Shown one piece after another: positions 36,221 to 45,373 of a stretch of DNA of 64,000 bases; within the stretch, counting starts at the first letter, position 1; each line of letters starts with the position of its first letter. The notes below the pieces were generated by a model, which was not told where the DNA came from, made no database searches, and saw only the letters and a program-made list of their open reading frames with translations. The position numbers were made by a program, and so were the translations under genes. Source of the DNA: Desulforhopalus sp. (GTDB taxonomy: Bacteria > Desulfobacterota > Desulfobulbia > Desulfobulbales > Desulfocapsaceae); contig JALNVI010000004.1 of assembly GCA_023231425.1 (NCBI GenBank), positions 1-64,000 of the forward strand, in the 5' to 3' direction.

Positions 36221-36987
36221 GCAGCGAAAGATTTGCGGGAATCGACATCGGTTCCCGCAGCATAGAGTTTGTGGTGGTGGACGAGAACGGTGTCGTCCTC
36301 TGCAGTGAGCAGCGTGACACCGGCTTTGATCCGGTCCGTGAGGCCCGGGAGCTGGTTGCACAGCACCCCCATGATCTGCTGATGGCCACCGGCTATGGCC
36401 GCAGTCTCTGCGAGGTTGAATTCGACTGCCCCACCGTCACCGAGATCAAGGCCCACGCAAAAGGGGCTCACGCCAGTATTTCAGGGGCCTCTGCCATCCT
36501 CGATATCGGCGGCCAGGACAGCAAGGCCATCGCCCTCTATGCTGGCAGCGGCAAGGTAAAGAAATTTGAGATGAATGACCGCTGTGCGGCGGGAACCGGC
36601 AAGTTTCTGGAAATCATGGCCACAAACCTCGGTTTTCCGCTGGAGACATTCGGCGACGCAGCACTCGAGGCACAGGAAGAGATCAATATCTCCAGCATGT
36701 GTACAGTCTTCGCTGAATCAGAGGTAACCTCCCTCATTGCCCGCGGCGCCGACCGCAAAGCGATTGCCCGCGGACTGCACTACTCTGTAATCCGCCGTGC
36801 AGCAGGAATGATCAACCGCATCTCCGACAACGGCGATATTATTTTCACCGGAGGGGTGGCAAAGAACCGCTGCATGACCACCCTGCTCGCCGAGCACCTG
36901 CAGCGCAGAGTGCTGATTCCAGAGGACCCGCAGGCAATCGGAGCACTCGGTGCCGCCCTGCTGGCAATGGAGTCAACTCAGGGATAA
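36217..36987 (+). CDS. ASKHA-type ATPase activator (BadF/HgdC family)
   Basis: 256 residues. Homodimeric ATPase carrying one [4Fe-4S] cluster that injects low-potential electrons into the adjacent cluster protein. Actin-fold phosphate loops GIDIGSRSIEFVV at residue 8 and LDIGGQDSKAI near 93; cluster Cys in RCAAGTGKFLE near 125 and SMCTVFAESEV near 165; adenosine motif FTGGVAKN. ATG overlaps the upstream stop (ATGA). Confidence 0.92.
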   Translation: MSSERFAGIDIGSRSIEFVVVDENGVVLCSEQRDTGFDPVREARELVAQHPHDLLMATGYGRSLCEVEFDCPTVTEIKAHAKGAHASISGASAILDIGGQDSKAIALYAGSGKVKKFEMNDRCAAGTGKFLEIMATNLGFPLETFGDAALEAQEEINISSMCTVFAESEVTSLIARGADRKAIARGLHYSVIRRAAGMINRISDNGDIIFTGGVAKNRCMTTLLAEHLQRRVLIPEDPQAIGALGAALLAMESTQG

Positions 36988-37089
36988 ATCGAAAAATTTC
37001 TGTAAACATATTGACCTGTTGCCCATCTCAGCGGTAAGTTCCCTGTTGAGACCATATTGAGAAGTCAATCCGCAACAGAGAGGAATTTG

Positions 37090-37449
37090 ATGGGTAAGAA
37101 AACAACCAGAGCCGGAAAGAAGACAGCAAAGAAGGTTCCCGCAGAAAAGAACGAAATGGCAATGATCGGAGGAATCCTTGAGGGGAGCCCTGAGGCTATA
37201 GGCGTTGTTGTTATCCGCCTCGACTGTGGCTGCCGAAAAATGGCCGCAGTAGATGAAAAAGGTGATCCCGCCTCGGGAATCATCATGTATCGCGACAATG
37301 CCGACGCCATTTGCGACAAGTGCAAGAAAGACGCTGGCGACTACATGAGGGTGACGGAGTCTTTCATCCACTGGGTGGAACCAGCCCCCAATGAAGAGAA
37401 ACAGAGCGCCATCCGTCTTAAAGTGCTGGGCGACGAGACAAAGAACTAA
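37090..37449 (+). CDS. Small CxC/CxxC protein, unknown
   Basis: 119 residues from ATG 37090 (AGAGGAATTTG upstream). Basic Lys-rich N-terminus, then a compact domain with LDCGCRKM (CxC) and AICDKCKK (CxxC), suggesting one four-Cys metal site. No family recognised. Follows the activator gene by 102 bp; a functional link is possible but unproven. The stop codon abuts the remnant of element K. Confidence 0.65.
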   Translation: MGKKTTRAGKKTAKKVPAEKNEMAMIGGILEGSPEAIGVVVIRLDCGCRKMAAVDEKGDPASGIIMYRDNADAICDKCKKDAGDYMRVTESFIHWVEPAPNEEKQSAIRLKVLGDETKN

Positions 37450-37507
37450 AGGTACCTTGAATAATCTTGACTTACTGTCTGGCCCCTGTCAGGGACCAGA
37501 CAGTAAG
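37450..37507 (+). repeat. Element copy K (left end only) fused to a long palindrome
   Basis: AGGTACCTTGAATAATCTTG begins 1 nt after a TAA stop, but the rest of the element is replaced by a palindrome with 12-bp arms CTTACTGTCTGG / CCAGACAGTAAG. No T-run follows on either strand. May function as terminator between the convergent genes. Confidence 0.6.
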
Positions 37508-37532
37508 AGGTCCAACAACTCCACAGCGGATG

Positions 37533-38936
37533 TTACTTTACATCCCCGTCATCGCGCCAGGTGCGACACAGACCAACAAAATTCGGTGCCCACTCCAGCG
37601 TTCCAGTAGCGTGAATGTGTGTATAGAGCGCAAAAACATTCTTTTTCACCAGGCCGTCCCGGCCATTCCAGAAGCCCTTGCCGCGTTCCATCTTCACCGA
37701 CAGCATATCATCATCCCCCCGCCACTCTTCAACCCGCGAATAGCGGAACTCATGCCCTTTGACCCTGCTTCCCCGAGCATAAAAAGAGTTTTCCCGATCG
37801 GCGACAAAGATAGAGTAACCGTGGGCCTGTGGCTTCTTCGACATGGAAAAACGCGCCGGGAAAACCCCTACCAGAGGGAACCTCTTTTCTCCCAGTTCAA
37901 TCGACTCTCCGAGATAAATTAAGCCGCCGCATTCCGCGTAGATGGGAAGTCCCCGTTCCGCAGCGGAAAGCACTGATTCGCGAAAACTCCGATTGGCCGC
38001 GAGTTCGGCAGCCCCAGTCTCTGGAAAGCCCCCACCGATATAAAGACCGTCGAGATCATCCGGAAGCTGCGCATCCGACATGGCGGAGAGGGTTACCAAA
38101 TCCGCCCCGGCAGACTCCAGGGCCTCAAGGTTGGCAGAATAGTAGAACTGAAAAGCAGCATCCTGCAGGATACCAATCTTCACCCTGCGCCCGGCAGAAA
38201 CAGGAGAATGAAGTGGAGCCTCTCCGGCCCGGGGGACAGGAGCCATGAGCTGTTCAAGGAGATCGAGGTTCAAATTCTCTTCCACGAAAGCAGCAAGCCG
38301 CTCCACGGCCCCGTAACTGTCACGGTACTCCTGATGGGGCAGCATGCCGAGGTGACGCATGGGAAAGATATCGGTTTTCATGCGCGGAAGAACGCCTATC
38401 ACCGGGATACCGGTATAGAGTTCCACCGCCTCAGTAATCAAATTTTCCTGTCGTTTCGTGGCAATTTCATTCAGAACCACGCCGACAATATTCACCCGCT
38501 CATCAAACTTCTGGCAACCCAGCACCTGCGCCGCCACGGTACGGGTAACCTTGGAACAGTTAACCACCAGCAGTACCGGAAGGTTCAGCGTAAGTGACAG
38601 ATCTGCCGTTGAAAACCCGCCCCTCACATTTACACCATCGTACAGGCCGCGATTCCCTTCAATTATCGCAAACTCCGCATCACGGAAGCAGCTGAAGAAA
38701 CAGTTCTGCAACAATTTCTCTTCCACAAGAAAAGGATCAAGGTTATAGCAGCGGCGTCCGGCCGCGAGCTGCAACCAGCCAGCATCGATATAATCCGGCC
38801 CCTTTTTGTACGGCACCACCCCCCCACCTCGCTTGATGAGGGCCGCCGTCAAACCAACTGCAACCACACTCTTGCCTGAACCACCGGCAAGACCGGCAAC
38901 CACAATTCCTCGTTTCGTTGATTTTGCTTCAGTCAT
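37533..38936 (-). CDS. CobB/CbiA-type a,c-diamide synthase (cobyrinate or siroheme amidase)
   Basis: 467 residues. N-terminal P-loop GLAGGSGKSVVAVGL with the KKGPDYID motif and GNRGLYDG, then a C-terminal class I glutamine amidotransferase with YAECGGLIYLG (nucleophile Cys), and HGYS. Amidates carboxylates a and c of a tetrapyrrole with Gln and ATP. In sulfate reducers the paralogue DsrN amidates siroheme of dissimilatory sulfite reductase; no corrin genes are adjacent, so which of the two it is cannot be decided here. Last gene of the operon; its ATG shares one base with the preceding TAA. Confidence 0.88.
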   Translation of the reverse strand: MTEAKSTKRGIVVAGLAGGSGKSVVAVGLTAALIKRGGGVVPYKKGPDYIDAGWLQLAAGRRCYNLDPFLVEEKLLQNCFFSCFRDAEFAIIEGNRGLYDGVNVRGGFSTADLSLTLNLPVLLVVNCSKVTRTVAAQVLGCQKFDERVNIVGVVLNEIATKRQENLITEAVELYTGIPVIGVLPRMKTDIFPMRHLGMLPHQEYRDSYGAVERLAAFVEENLNLDLLEQLMAPVPRAGEAPLHSPVSAGRRVKIGILQDAAFQFYYSANLEALESAGADLVTLSAMSDAQLPDDLDGLYIGGGFPETGAAELAANRSFRESVLSAAERGLPIYAECGGLIYLGESIELGEKRFPLVGVFPARFSMSKKPQAHGYSIFVADRENSFYARGSRVKGHEFRYSRVEEWRGDDDMLSVKMERGKGFWNGRDGLVKKNVFALYTHIHATGTLEWAPNFVGLCRTWRDDGDVK

Positions 38937-39613
38937 TATTCGTAATGTTTTGATTTATCGAAAATATTCCATGCCTCTGCATAGAGTGAAAGGAGTCGGG
39001 ATTCGAGCTCCAGCCGCCACACCTCCAAATCATCCCCCTTGACATCCGGGGGAACCACCAGCGGTTCACCAAAGAAGAACTCCACCCTCGAAAACGGCAG
39101 GGGAAAAGCCATCCTGTCCCAGGAATGGATGGTAAAATATCGCGATGCCGACCACACAATGGGGACAATCGGGTCACCGGAACGTGCCGACAGCAGCAGG
39201 ACTCCCGGCTGTACCTCCAGAGCCGGGCCCCGGGAACCGTCTGCCACGAGGGCACAGCTTCTCCCTTTTTTCACCGCCTTCAGCAGCCCTTTCAGCGCAG
39301 CCACGCCTTTTTGGTGGCTGGAACCGCGGGCAATATCATAGCCGAGTTCGCTCGCCAGCCGGGCAAGGTATTCTCCATCGCGACTGGCACTGACCATGGC
39401 CGTTGCCCGGTAGTGACGCATCTGATACAAGACAAAGAGTATGGAATAATGCCAGAAGGAGGCAAGTTGCGGCCTGCTCTCCTCTTCCCCCGGCTGGACG
39501 AAGTTCTCCGGTCTGTGCAACCGCACCCGACAGGTGGCAAACCATACCCTCATCAAAATCGCCACCAGTTTCGGCAGCAGCCACAACAGTATCTTTTCCT
39601 TTCGCTCACTCAC
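38936..39613 (-). CDS. DUF374 lysophospholipid acyltransferase family protein
   Basis: 225 residues from GTG 39613, which overlaps the uvrB stop (GTGA). N-terminal hydrophobic helix (about 8-24), FWHYSILF as the H-containing motif, SRDGEYLA, a GSSHQKGVAALK segment and VADGSRGPALEVQPG, all diagnostic of DUF374. Probably acylates a lipid A-like or phospholipid acceptor at the inner membrane. Confidence 0.85.
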   Translation of the reverse strand: MSERKEKILLWLLPKLVAILMRVWFATCRVRLHRPENFVQPGEEESRPQLASFWHYSILFVLYQMRHYRATAMVSASRDGEYLARLASELGYDIARGSSHQKGVAALKGLLKAVKKGRSCALVADGSRGPALEVQPGVLLLSARSGDPIVPIVWSASRYFTIHSWDRMAFPLPFSRVEFFFGEPLVVPPDVKGDDLEVWRLELESRLLSLYAEAWNIFDKSKHYE

Positions 39614-41652
39614 CCCAGTTCTATCTCCAGCATGCGCATTTTTTTTATAATGTCCCGCAGTTCAGCAGCCCGCTCGAAGGCAAGCTCTTTTGCCGCAGCC
39701 TGCATCTCCTCTTCGAGTTTAGAAATCTCCTGATTCAACTCTTGCAGCGAAGAAAACTCGGGCATCTCTTCCGCCACCGCGAGCAACTCGCCGTCGTGGT
39801 CTGTCTGCTGGTAAAAGGTTTCACCCTTTTCTTCAGCTCCCGAACTCTCCAGCAGCTCGCGCACGGTATTCTTCACGGAAGAGACCACCGTCTTCGGTAC
39901 AATACCATGCGCTCTATTAAAGTCCATCTGCAGAACCCGCCGCCGATCTGTCTCCTCAATGGTATATTTCATGGAGCCGGTAACCACATCGGCATACATG
40001 ATGACAAGGCCATCGACATTCCGTGAGGCACGACCACAGGTCTGAATCAGGGAACGCTCCGAGCGGAGGAAGCCCTCCTTATCGGCATCAAGGATGGCAA
40101 CAAGAGATACTTCCGGAATATCAAGTCCCTCGCGTAACAAATTTATCCCGACGAGAACATCGTATACACCGTTACGCAGGTCTCGGATCAACTCAATACG
40201 CGCCAGCGTCTTCACATCGGAGTGGAGATAACGAACCCGCACCCCGAGATTGTCATAATAATCCGTCAGATCCTCCGCCATGCGCTTGGTAAGGGTTGTG
40301 ACCAGCACAGCCTCGCCACGCCCGGCGCGCTGCCGCACCTCTTCCAGGAGGTCATCCACCTGATTTTTGGCGGGACGAACTTCAATACGCGGGTCGAGAA
40401 GCCCAGTGGGACGGATAAGCTGCTCAACCACCCGTCCTTCCGCCTGCTCCATCTCATAATTCCCCGGAGTGGCTGAGACGTAGACAATCTGGTTGATTCG
40501 GTCAACAAATTCATCGAAACGCAGCGGTCGATTATCAAGCGCCGATGGCAGGCGGAATCCATAGTCCACGAGGGTCTGTTTACGGGAGCGGTCACCGTTA
40601 TACATGCCATTGAGCTGACCGATACCGATATGGCTCTCATCGATGAAAATCAGATAGTCCTCGGGAAAATAATCGAGCAGGTTTGGGGGTGGCGCCCCTT
40701 CCGGTTTGCCAGTGAGATGACGGCTGTAGTTCTCAATACCATTACAATAGCCCAACTCCTGAATCATCTCCAGATCAAACATGGTGCGCTGTTCAAGCCG
40801 CTGCTCCTCCACAAGGCGGTTATTCTCATGAAAAAAGGTCAGTCGCGAGGCCAGCTCCTCCTTGATCGTTCCGGTGGCCCGCTGCAGTGAATCCTTCGAG
40901 GTTACAAAGTGACTGCCGGGGAAGAGCGTATACCCCGGGAGACGTTCCAGAACCTTGCCCCGCAACGGGTCAATGACAGAGATCTCCTCCACCGTATCGC
41001 CAAAGAACTCCAGGCGGATGGCACGATCCTCTTCATGAACCGGGAAGATGTCCACCACGTCACCGCGGACCCGGAAGGTCCCGCGGTGGAAAGAAAAATC
41101 ATTGCGCTCATACTGCAGCCGAACAAGCTGCCGCTCCACCTCTTCAAGCGGATACTCCGCGCCACTGCGCAGCAGGAGGTGCATATTTTTATACTCGTCC
41201 GGGGAACCGAGGCCGTAGATACAGGACACCGAGGCGACAATCAGCACATCGCGCCGGGTAAGCAGTGAACGGGTGGCGGAGTGACGCATCTTGTCGATGG
41301 CATCGTTAATAGCCGAATCCTTTTCGATATAACTGTCCGAAGCGGGCACATAAGCCTCGGGCTGAAAATAGTCGTAATAGGAAACAAAATACTCCACAGC
41401 ATTGTGAGGAAAAAGCTCACGAAACTCGCTGTAAAGCTGAGCTGCAAGTGTCTTGTTGGGAGCAATCACCAGAGTCGGGCGCTGCATCTCCTGCACCACG
41501 CTGGCCATGGTGAAAGTTTTGCCCGACCCCGTAACCCCTAGCAACACCTGACTGCGAATATTGCTTTTAATACCATCGGAGAGCAATTTTATCGCCTGAG
41601 GCTGATCTCCGGCAGGGGTGAATGTCGACACAAGTTCAAATGGGATATCCAT
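39610..41652 (-). CDS. uvrB: Excinuclease ABC subunit B
   Basis: 680 residues from ATG 41652; the frame is open 32 codons further but homologues begin with MDIPFELVS-type wording. Walker A GVTGSGKTFTMA, beta-hairpin YYDYFQPEAYVP for damage verification, helicase motifs DESHIG and TCGRASRN, and the C-terminal UVR domain (LQELNQEISKLEEEM). Nucleotide excision repair with UvrA and UvrC. Second gene of the operon after a ferredoxin. Confidence 0.97.
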   Translation of the reverse strand: MDIPFELVSTFTPAGDQPQAIKLLSDGIKSNIRSQVLLGVTGSGKTFTMASVVQEMQRPTLVIAPNKTLAAQLYSEFRELFPHNAVEYFVSYYDYFQPEAYVPASDSYIEKDSAINDAIDKMRHSATRSLLTRRDVLIVASVSCIYGLGSPDEYKNMHLLLRSGAEYPLEEVERQLVRLQYERNDFSFHRGTFRVRGDVVDIFPVHEEDRAIRLEFFGDTVEEISVIDPLRGKVLERLPGYTLFPGSHFVTSKDSLQRATGTIKEELASRLTFFHENNRLVEEQRLEQRTMFDLEMIQELGYCNGIENYSRHLTGKPEGAPPPNLLDYFPEDYLIFIDESHIGIGQLNGMYNGDRSRKQTLVDYGFRLPSALDNRPLRFDEFVDRINQIVYVSATPGNYEMEQAEGRVVEQLIRPTGLLDPRIEVRPAKNQVDDLLEEVRQRAGRGEAVLVTTLTKRMAEDLTDYYDNLGVRVRYLHSDVKTLARIELIRDLRNGVYDVLVGINLLREGLDIPEVSLVAILDADKEGFLRSERSLIQTCGRASRNVDGLVIMYADVVTGSMKYTIEETDRRRVLQMDFNRAHGIVPKTVVSSVKNTVRELLESSGAEEKGETFYQQTDHDGELLAVAEEMPEFSSLQELNQEISKLEEEMQAAAKELAFERAAELRDIIKKMRMLEIELG

Positions 41653-41657
41653 ACGTC

Positions 41658-41921
41658 TCAACCTATTCCGAGAATTTCCTCTTCTGTACACTCCCCGCTC
41701 AGATGCATTTTTTCCGGGATATCCCATGAGATACAGTCCCGGGGGCAATTCTTGATCGCTTCATCCACCTGCACCAGCGGATATTCCGCCAGTTCGCGCA
41801 CCACTATTCGACCACTGTTCTCGTCAAAATAAAAGACATCCGGCTCTACTGCCACACATCCCTGGCAAAGGCTGCAGTCAGCGCTGTCAATTACTGGAAA
41901 TCGTTTCACTGTTTTTTCCAT
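41658..41921 (-). CDS. Single-cluster [4Fe-4S] ferredoxin
   Basis: 87 residues from ATG 41921 (AGGGAGAAAATA upstream). Cluster ligands in DCSLCQGCVAV and KNCPRDC. Acidic, monocluster type common in Desulfobacterota. Five bp before uvrB; the pairing with a repair gene is probably operon convenience. Confidence 0.9.
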   Translation of the reverse strand: MEKTVKRFPVIDSADCSLCQGCVAVEPDVFYFDENSGRIVVRELAEYPLVQVDEAIKNCPRDCISWDIPEKMHLSGECTEEEILGIG

Positions 41922-42143
41922 TATTTTCTCCCTGTCATAAAGCATTTTTACTTCTCGCAACAGTCAGATAAGGGTAATCACTTCCGCCGGAATTCACAGT
42001 CTTTTTCTCGCCAGCAGTCTCCCGCCGTTGCCGTGCTTTGTCAGTATGGTTATGGTAATATTCCTGCTGATAAAATGTATATTCGTCGTAATTGAGGTCT
42101 CCGGGCATCCGGAACCACCGCTATCTCGAGGGGGGGACAAGGT

Positions 42144-42410
42144 ATGGCAGTTGGGTGGGCGCAGGATGGTGCCGTTCAGGAACAGATTGACGCCAGCGTA
42201 GCAGACGCGGTGAAACGTGTGCGTGAACAGATGCCAGGTGGTAAGAGTCTCACCCATTGCGAGGAATGCGATGAGCCAATTCCCGAGGCACGCCGCAAAG
42301 CAATATCGGGGGTTCGTCTTTGCATCGCCTGCCAGCAGGAAGCGGAGAAAGAGCGTGCATCCACTTCTCTTTACAACCGTCGCGGCAGCAAGGACAGCCA
42401 GTTAAAATGA
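42144..42410 (+). CDS. DksA/TraR C4 zinc-finger protein (YbiI-like)
   Basis: 88 residues. CEECDEPIPEARRKAISGVR followed by LCIACQ gives the C4 zinc finger, with the short coiled N-terminus of the YbiI/TraR branch. Such proteins bind the RNA polymerase secondary channel or act in related roles. It has GGGGGGACAAGGT upstream of ATG 42144. No operon partner. Confidence 0.88.
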   Translation: MAVGWAQDGAVQEQIDASVADAVKRVREQMPGGKSLTHCEECDEPIPEARRKAISGVRLCIACQQEAEKERASTSLYNRRGSKDSQLK

Positions 42411-42528
42411 TCTTCGTCTGCTGCCCTGGAATAAAGCAGCCTGACAGCTCGAACGAACCGCAAACCGGTTGCCAAAAAAGGCACAACCTATTAAAAAATA
42501 AAAGGTGCAACCAGTTAAAATAATGAAA

Positions 42529-42560
42529 GGTTTTTGTCCGTAGAATTACGGATAAAAACC
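42529..42560 (+). other. Stem-loop in the leader of the flavodiiron gene
   Basis: GGTTTTTGTCCGTA / TACGGATAAAAACC, 14-bp stem with one G-T pair and a GAAT loop, 31 nt before the ATG. No T-run, so more likely an operator or mRNA structure than a terminator. Two imperfect direct repeats (AAAGGCACAACC and AAAGGTGCAACC) lie just upstream. Confidence 0.45.
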
Positions 42561-42591
42561 ATAAAATATTCCCATAAACGAAGGTGACTTC

Positions 42592-43791
42592 ATGGCTGTT
42601 CAAGAAATTGCAAAAGGAATCTACTCTGTCGGTGCGCTCGACTGGGACATACGCGACATGCACGGTTATTCCACCAATCGCGGGACCACTTACAACGCCT
42701 ACCTTATCATCGATAAAAAGATCACTCTTCTCGATACCGTAAAGCACTATTGCATGGACCAGCTCCTCGAAAATATTCGTCAAATCATTGATCCGGCGAA
42801 GATCGACTATATTGTCGCCAACCATGTGGAAATGGACCACAGTGGCGGACTGGTGCAGATGATGGAACTCTGCAAACCGGAAAAACTGATCTGTTCCCCC
42901 ATGGGCAAAAAAGCACTGCTCGACCACTTTCACCAGGAAGACTGGCCCTATGAGGTAGTAAAATCCGGCAGCGAAATTTCTCTCGGAAAACGGACCCTGC
43001 AATTCCTTGAAACCCGCATGCTTCACTGGCCCGATTCCATGTTCAGCTATCTTAAAGAAGAAGGCATCCTCTTCTCCAACGACGCCTTTGCAGAACATCT
43101 CTGCACCAGCGAACGCTATGATGACGAGATAGACATGAGCATCCTCATGCAGGAGTGCGCCAAATACTACGCAAATATTCTCTACCCCTACTCCGGGCTG
43201 GTGAAAAAAGTAATAGACACCGTGGACGAAATGAATCTTGATATCAAGATGATCGCTCCGGACCACGGTGTCATCTGGAGAAAACATATCGACACGATCT
43301 TCGAGGCCTACCGGCAGTGGAGTCGCGGTACCGCCAGCAAAAAGGTTCTGGTCATCTACGAAACGATGTGGGAATCCACCCGCAAGATGGCATTTGCAGT
43401 GGAAAAAGGGCTGCTTGAAAATGATGTCTCGGTGAAGATGATCAACCTGAAAACCATGCACTACAGCGACGTTATTGCTGAAGTGCTTGATGCACGGGCT
43501 ATCCTCCTCGGCTCCTCTACCCTCAACAACGGCATGCTGCCGGCAATGAACACTTTCATCTACTATATGAAAGGACTGAAGCCGTTTAATAAACTTACTG
43601 CCAGTTTTGGTTCCTTCGGCTGGAGCGGCGAGGCTGTGGGATTAATGAATGAAATCCTCGAAGGTCTCAAACTGGAACTCGTTGACAGCGGTATCAAGCA
43701 CAAATATGTGCCAACCGAAGAAGCCCTTGAGGCCTGCACAGAGATGGGACGTCGCGTCGGTGCAAAAGTCGCGGGTGAGTTCACTGCCTGA
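42592..43791 (+). CDS. Flavodiiron protein (FprA / rubredoxin:oxygen oxidoreductase)
   Basis: 399 residues. N-terminal metallo-beta-lactamase-like diiron domain with HVEMDHSGG (H-x-E-x-D-H at about 82-87), MLHWPDSM, SNDAFAEH and PDHGVIWR ligands, then a flavodoxin domain (VIYETMWESTRKMA, LGSSTLNNG, GSFGWSGEA). Reduces O2 to water or NO to N2O with electrons from rubredoxin; a protective enzyme of strict anaerobes. Good ribosome site GAAGGTGACTTC. Likely monocistronic, though the sulfur-related fusion gene follows after element L. Confidence 0.95.
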   Translation: MAVQEIAKGIYSVGALDWDIRDMHGYSTNRGTTYNAYLIIDKKITLLDTVKHYCMDQLLENIRQIIDPAKIDYIVANHVEMDHSGGLVQMMELCKPEKLICSPMGKKALLDHFHQEDWPYEVVKSGSEISLGKRTLQFLETRMLHWPDSMFSYLKEEGILFSNDAFAEHLCTSERYDDEIDMSILMQECAKYYANILYPYSGLVKKVIDTVDEMNLDIKMIAPDHGVIWRKHIDTIFEAYRQWSRGTASKKVLVIYETMWESTRKMAFAVEKGLLENDVSVKMINLKTMHYSDVIAEVLDARAILLGSSTLNNGMLPAMNTFIYYMKGLKPFNKLTASFGSFGWSGEAVGLMNEILEGLKLELVDSGIKHKYVPTEEALEACTEMGRRVGAKVAGEFTA

Positions 43792-43847
43792 GCAGGATGA
43801 GTGGCACCTGCTGCTGCGGGCGTCACTCACAAAAATCGGTGACATAC

Positions 43848-44006
43848 GGGTACCTTGAAACAGCTTGTATTTCGTTCATATTCGAGGCACAGGAGAAAAT
43901 TTACCACAGCCATAGTTTGATATCGGAGTCTGGCGCTTACCTCCGAGGAAAATTTTTTGACTGTAACGAAGAAGATGGGCGAAAGACTGAGTATTCAAGG
44001 TATCCT
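43848..44006 (+). repeat. Dispersed palindromic element, copy L
   Basis: About 159 bp: GGGTACCTTGAAACAGCTTG ... TGAGTATTCAAGGTATCC. Single 18-bp unit (CGGAGTCTGGCGCTTACC) joined to TCCGAGGA. It accounts for most of the 400-bp gap before the rhodanese fusion gene. Confidence 0.9.
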
Positions 44007-44192
44007 TTAAAGGAGAGGCTTCTTTTCAGGCATGGCCTCTCGCGGCACCAAAGGGTCGCGGCTTTTTGGCAGCACCCCCTGAGACATCAGGGGACCCTGA
44101 ATTTTGAAACACAGGTAAAGGCAAATACCGCAAAAGCGCTGGAAGCTTTTGCTCCCAGACTATCATTTTTTCACCTCTCGGAGGCACGGGAT

Positions 44193-45368
44193 ATGAGCAT
44201 CGTAACATACAGCGCACTCGAACTCTTTAACTGGTTGAAAGACGGAGAAGATATTGCAATCCTTGACGTTCGCAGCAGCGAGGACTTCGCCCGCCAGAAA
44301 GTGGAGGCACCACGCCCCTTCCTGCAGGAAAACATCTCCTATTATGATTTTTTGGAGATTGAGGACGCCTGTGTGCGACGGGTACAGGAGTTTGCCGGGA
44401 GCCGACCGATCCGCATACTCTGCGTCCTTGGCCGGGCAGCCAGATATGTATCCGAAATTCTAGAGAAAAACGGATTCACTGACATCGCATACCTTGATGG
44501 CGGAATAAACGCATGGGGTACATTTCTCATCCCTGTGCTGCTCAATCCAGGCAAAGAGTATGAACTCTATCAGTTTATTCGCCCTGGCAAGGCGTCGTGT
44601 TCTTATGCCCTGGTGAAAGACGGGGAAATGCAGCTCTTTGATCCAAGCCACAATACAAAATTCTATCTCGATTTTGCCGCCGAAAAAAACGTGAAAATCA
44701 GCCGTACTTTTGAGACCCATCTGCAGGCGGACTATATCGCTGGCAGCCGTGCCCTCATGGAGCAGGCGGGAGCGGAATTTCTCGCCAGTGAAGCGGACTT
44801 TGCCGGAGCACAATTTCAATACACACCCCTGCAGAACGGGGCAGACTACGGACCGGCAGGCGTTCCGGTGGAGATACATTTCACCCCCGGCCACACACCT
44901 GGCTCCACAAGTTATCTTGTGGACAACCGCTGGCTTATCTCAGGAGACAGCGTCTTCATCCAGTCGGTGGGACGTCCAGATCTCGGCGGAGAGGTTGAAA
45001 CATGGTCGGACATGCTCTTTGATACCCTCACCCGCGTCCGTAAAATGGATGGCAAATTACGCATCCTGCCCAGTCACTTCATGTCCTGGGAAGAAGCAAC
45101 CAGCGTAAATGGTGATCTCGCCTTTGTTGCCCCGCTTTCTCAGGTGCTGGAGTTCAACCGCGCCATTTACTCTATAGATAACAAAAAGGAGTTTCTCGCC
45201 TTTATCAAAGCGAATATGCGCCAGCAGCCGGAGGAGTATGCCACCATCCGTCAAATCAATGCCGGGCTGAAGAGTGTATCGCCGGAAGAAGAGGAGATTC
45301 TCGACCTCGGCAAGAATCAGTGTGCGGCCAGTGCGAGTGCGGCACAAAAAACCGCTGAAGAGAGTTAA
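44193..45368 (+). CDS. Rhodanese / metallo-beta-lactamase fusion with altered metal motif
   Basis: 391 residues from ATG 44193 (GGAGGCACGGGAT upstream). Residues about 1-110 are a rhodanese domain with LDVRSSEDFA and the putative active-site loop CVLGRAARY. Residues about 120-350 resemble the ETHE1/persulfide dioxygenase type of the metallo-beta-lactamase fold (PGHTPGSTSYLV, SGDSVFIQSVGRPDLGG). The metal signature that should read THxHADH is ETHLQADYIAG, so two His ligands are replaced by Gln and Tyr. That suggests a changed metal site or lost dioxygenase activity. Five bp before a methyltransferase gene. Confidence 0.85.
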   Translation: MSIVTYSALELFNWLKDGEDIAILDVRSSEDFARQKVEAPRPFLQENISYYDFLEIEDACVRRVQEFAGSRPIRILCVLGRAARYVSEILEKNGFTDIAYLDGGINAWGTFLIPVLLNPGKEYELYQFIRPGKASCSYALVKDGEMQLFDPSHNTKFYLDFAAEKNVKISRTFETHLQADYIAGSRALMEQAGAEFLASEADFAGAQFQYTPLQNGADYGPAGVPVEIHFTPGHTPGSTSYLVDNRWLISGDSVFIQSVGRPDLGGEVETWSDMLFDTLTRVRKMDGKLRILPSHFMSWEEATSVNGDLAFVAPLSQVLEFNRAIYSIDNKKEFLAFIKANMRQQPEEYATIRQINAGLKSVSPEEEEILDLGKNQCAASASAAQKTAEES

Positions 45369-45373
45369 GGAGA

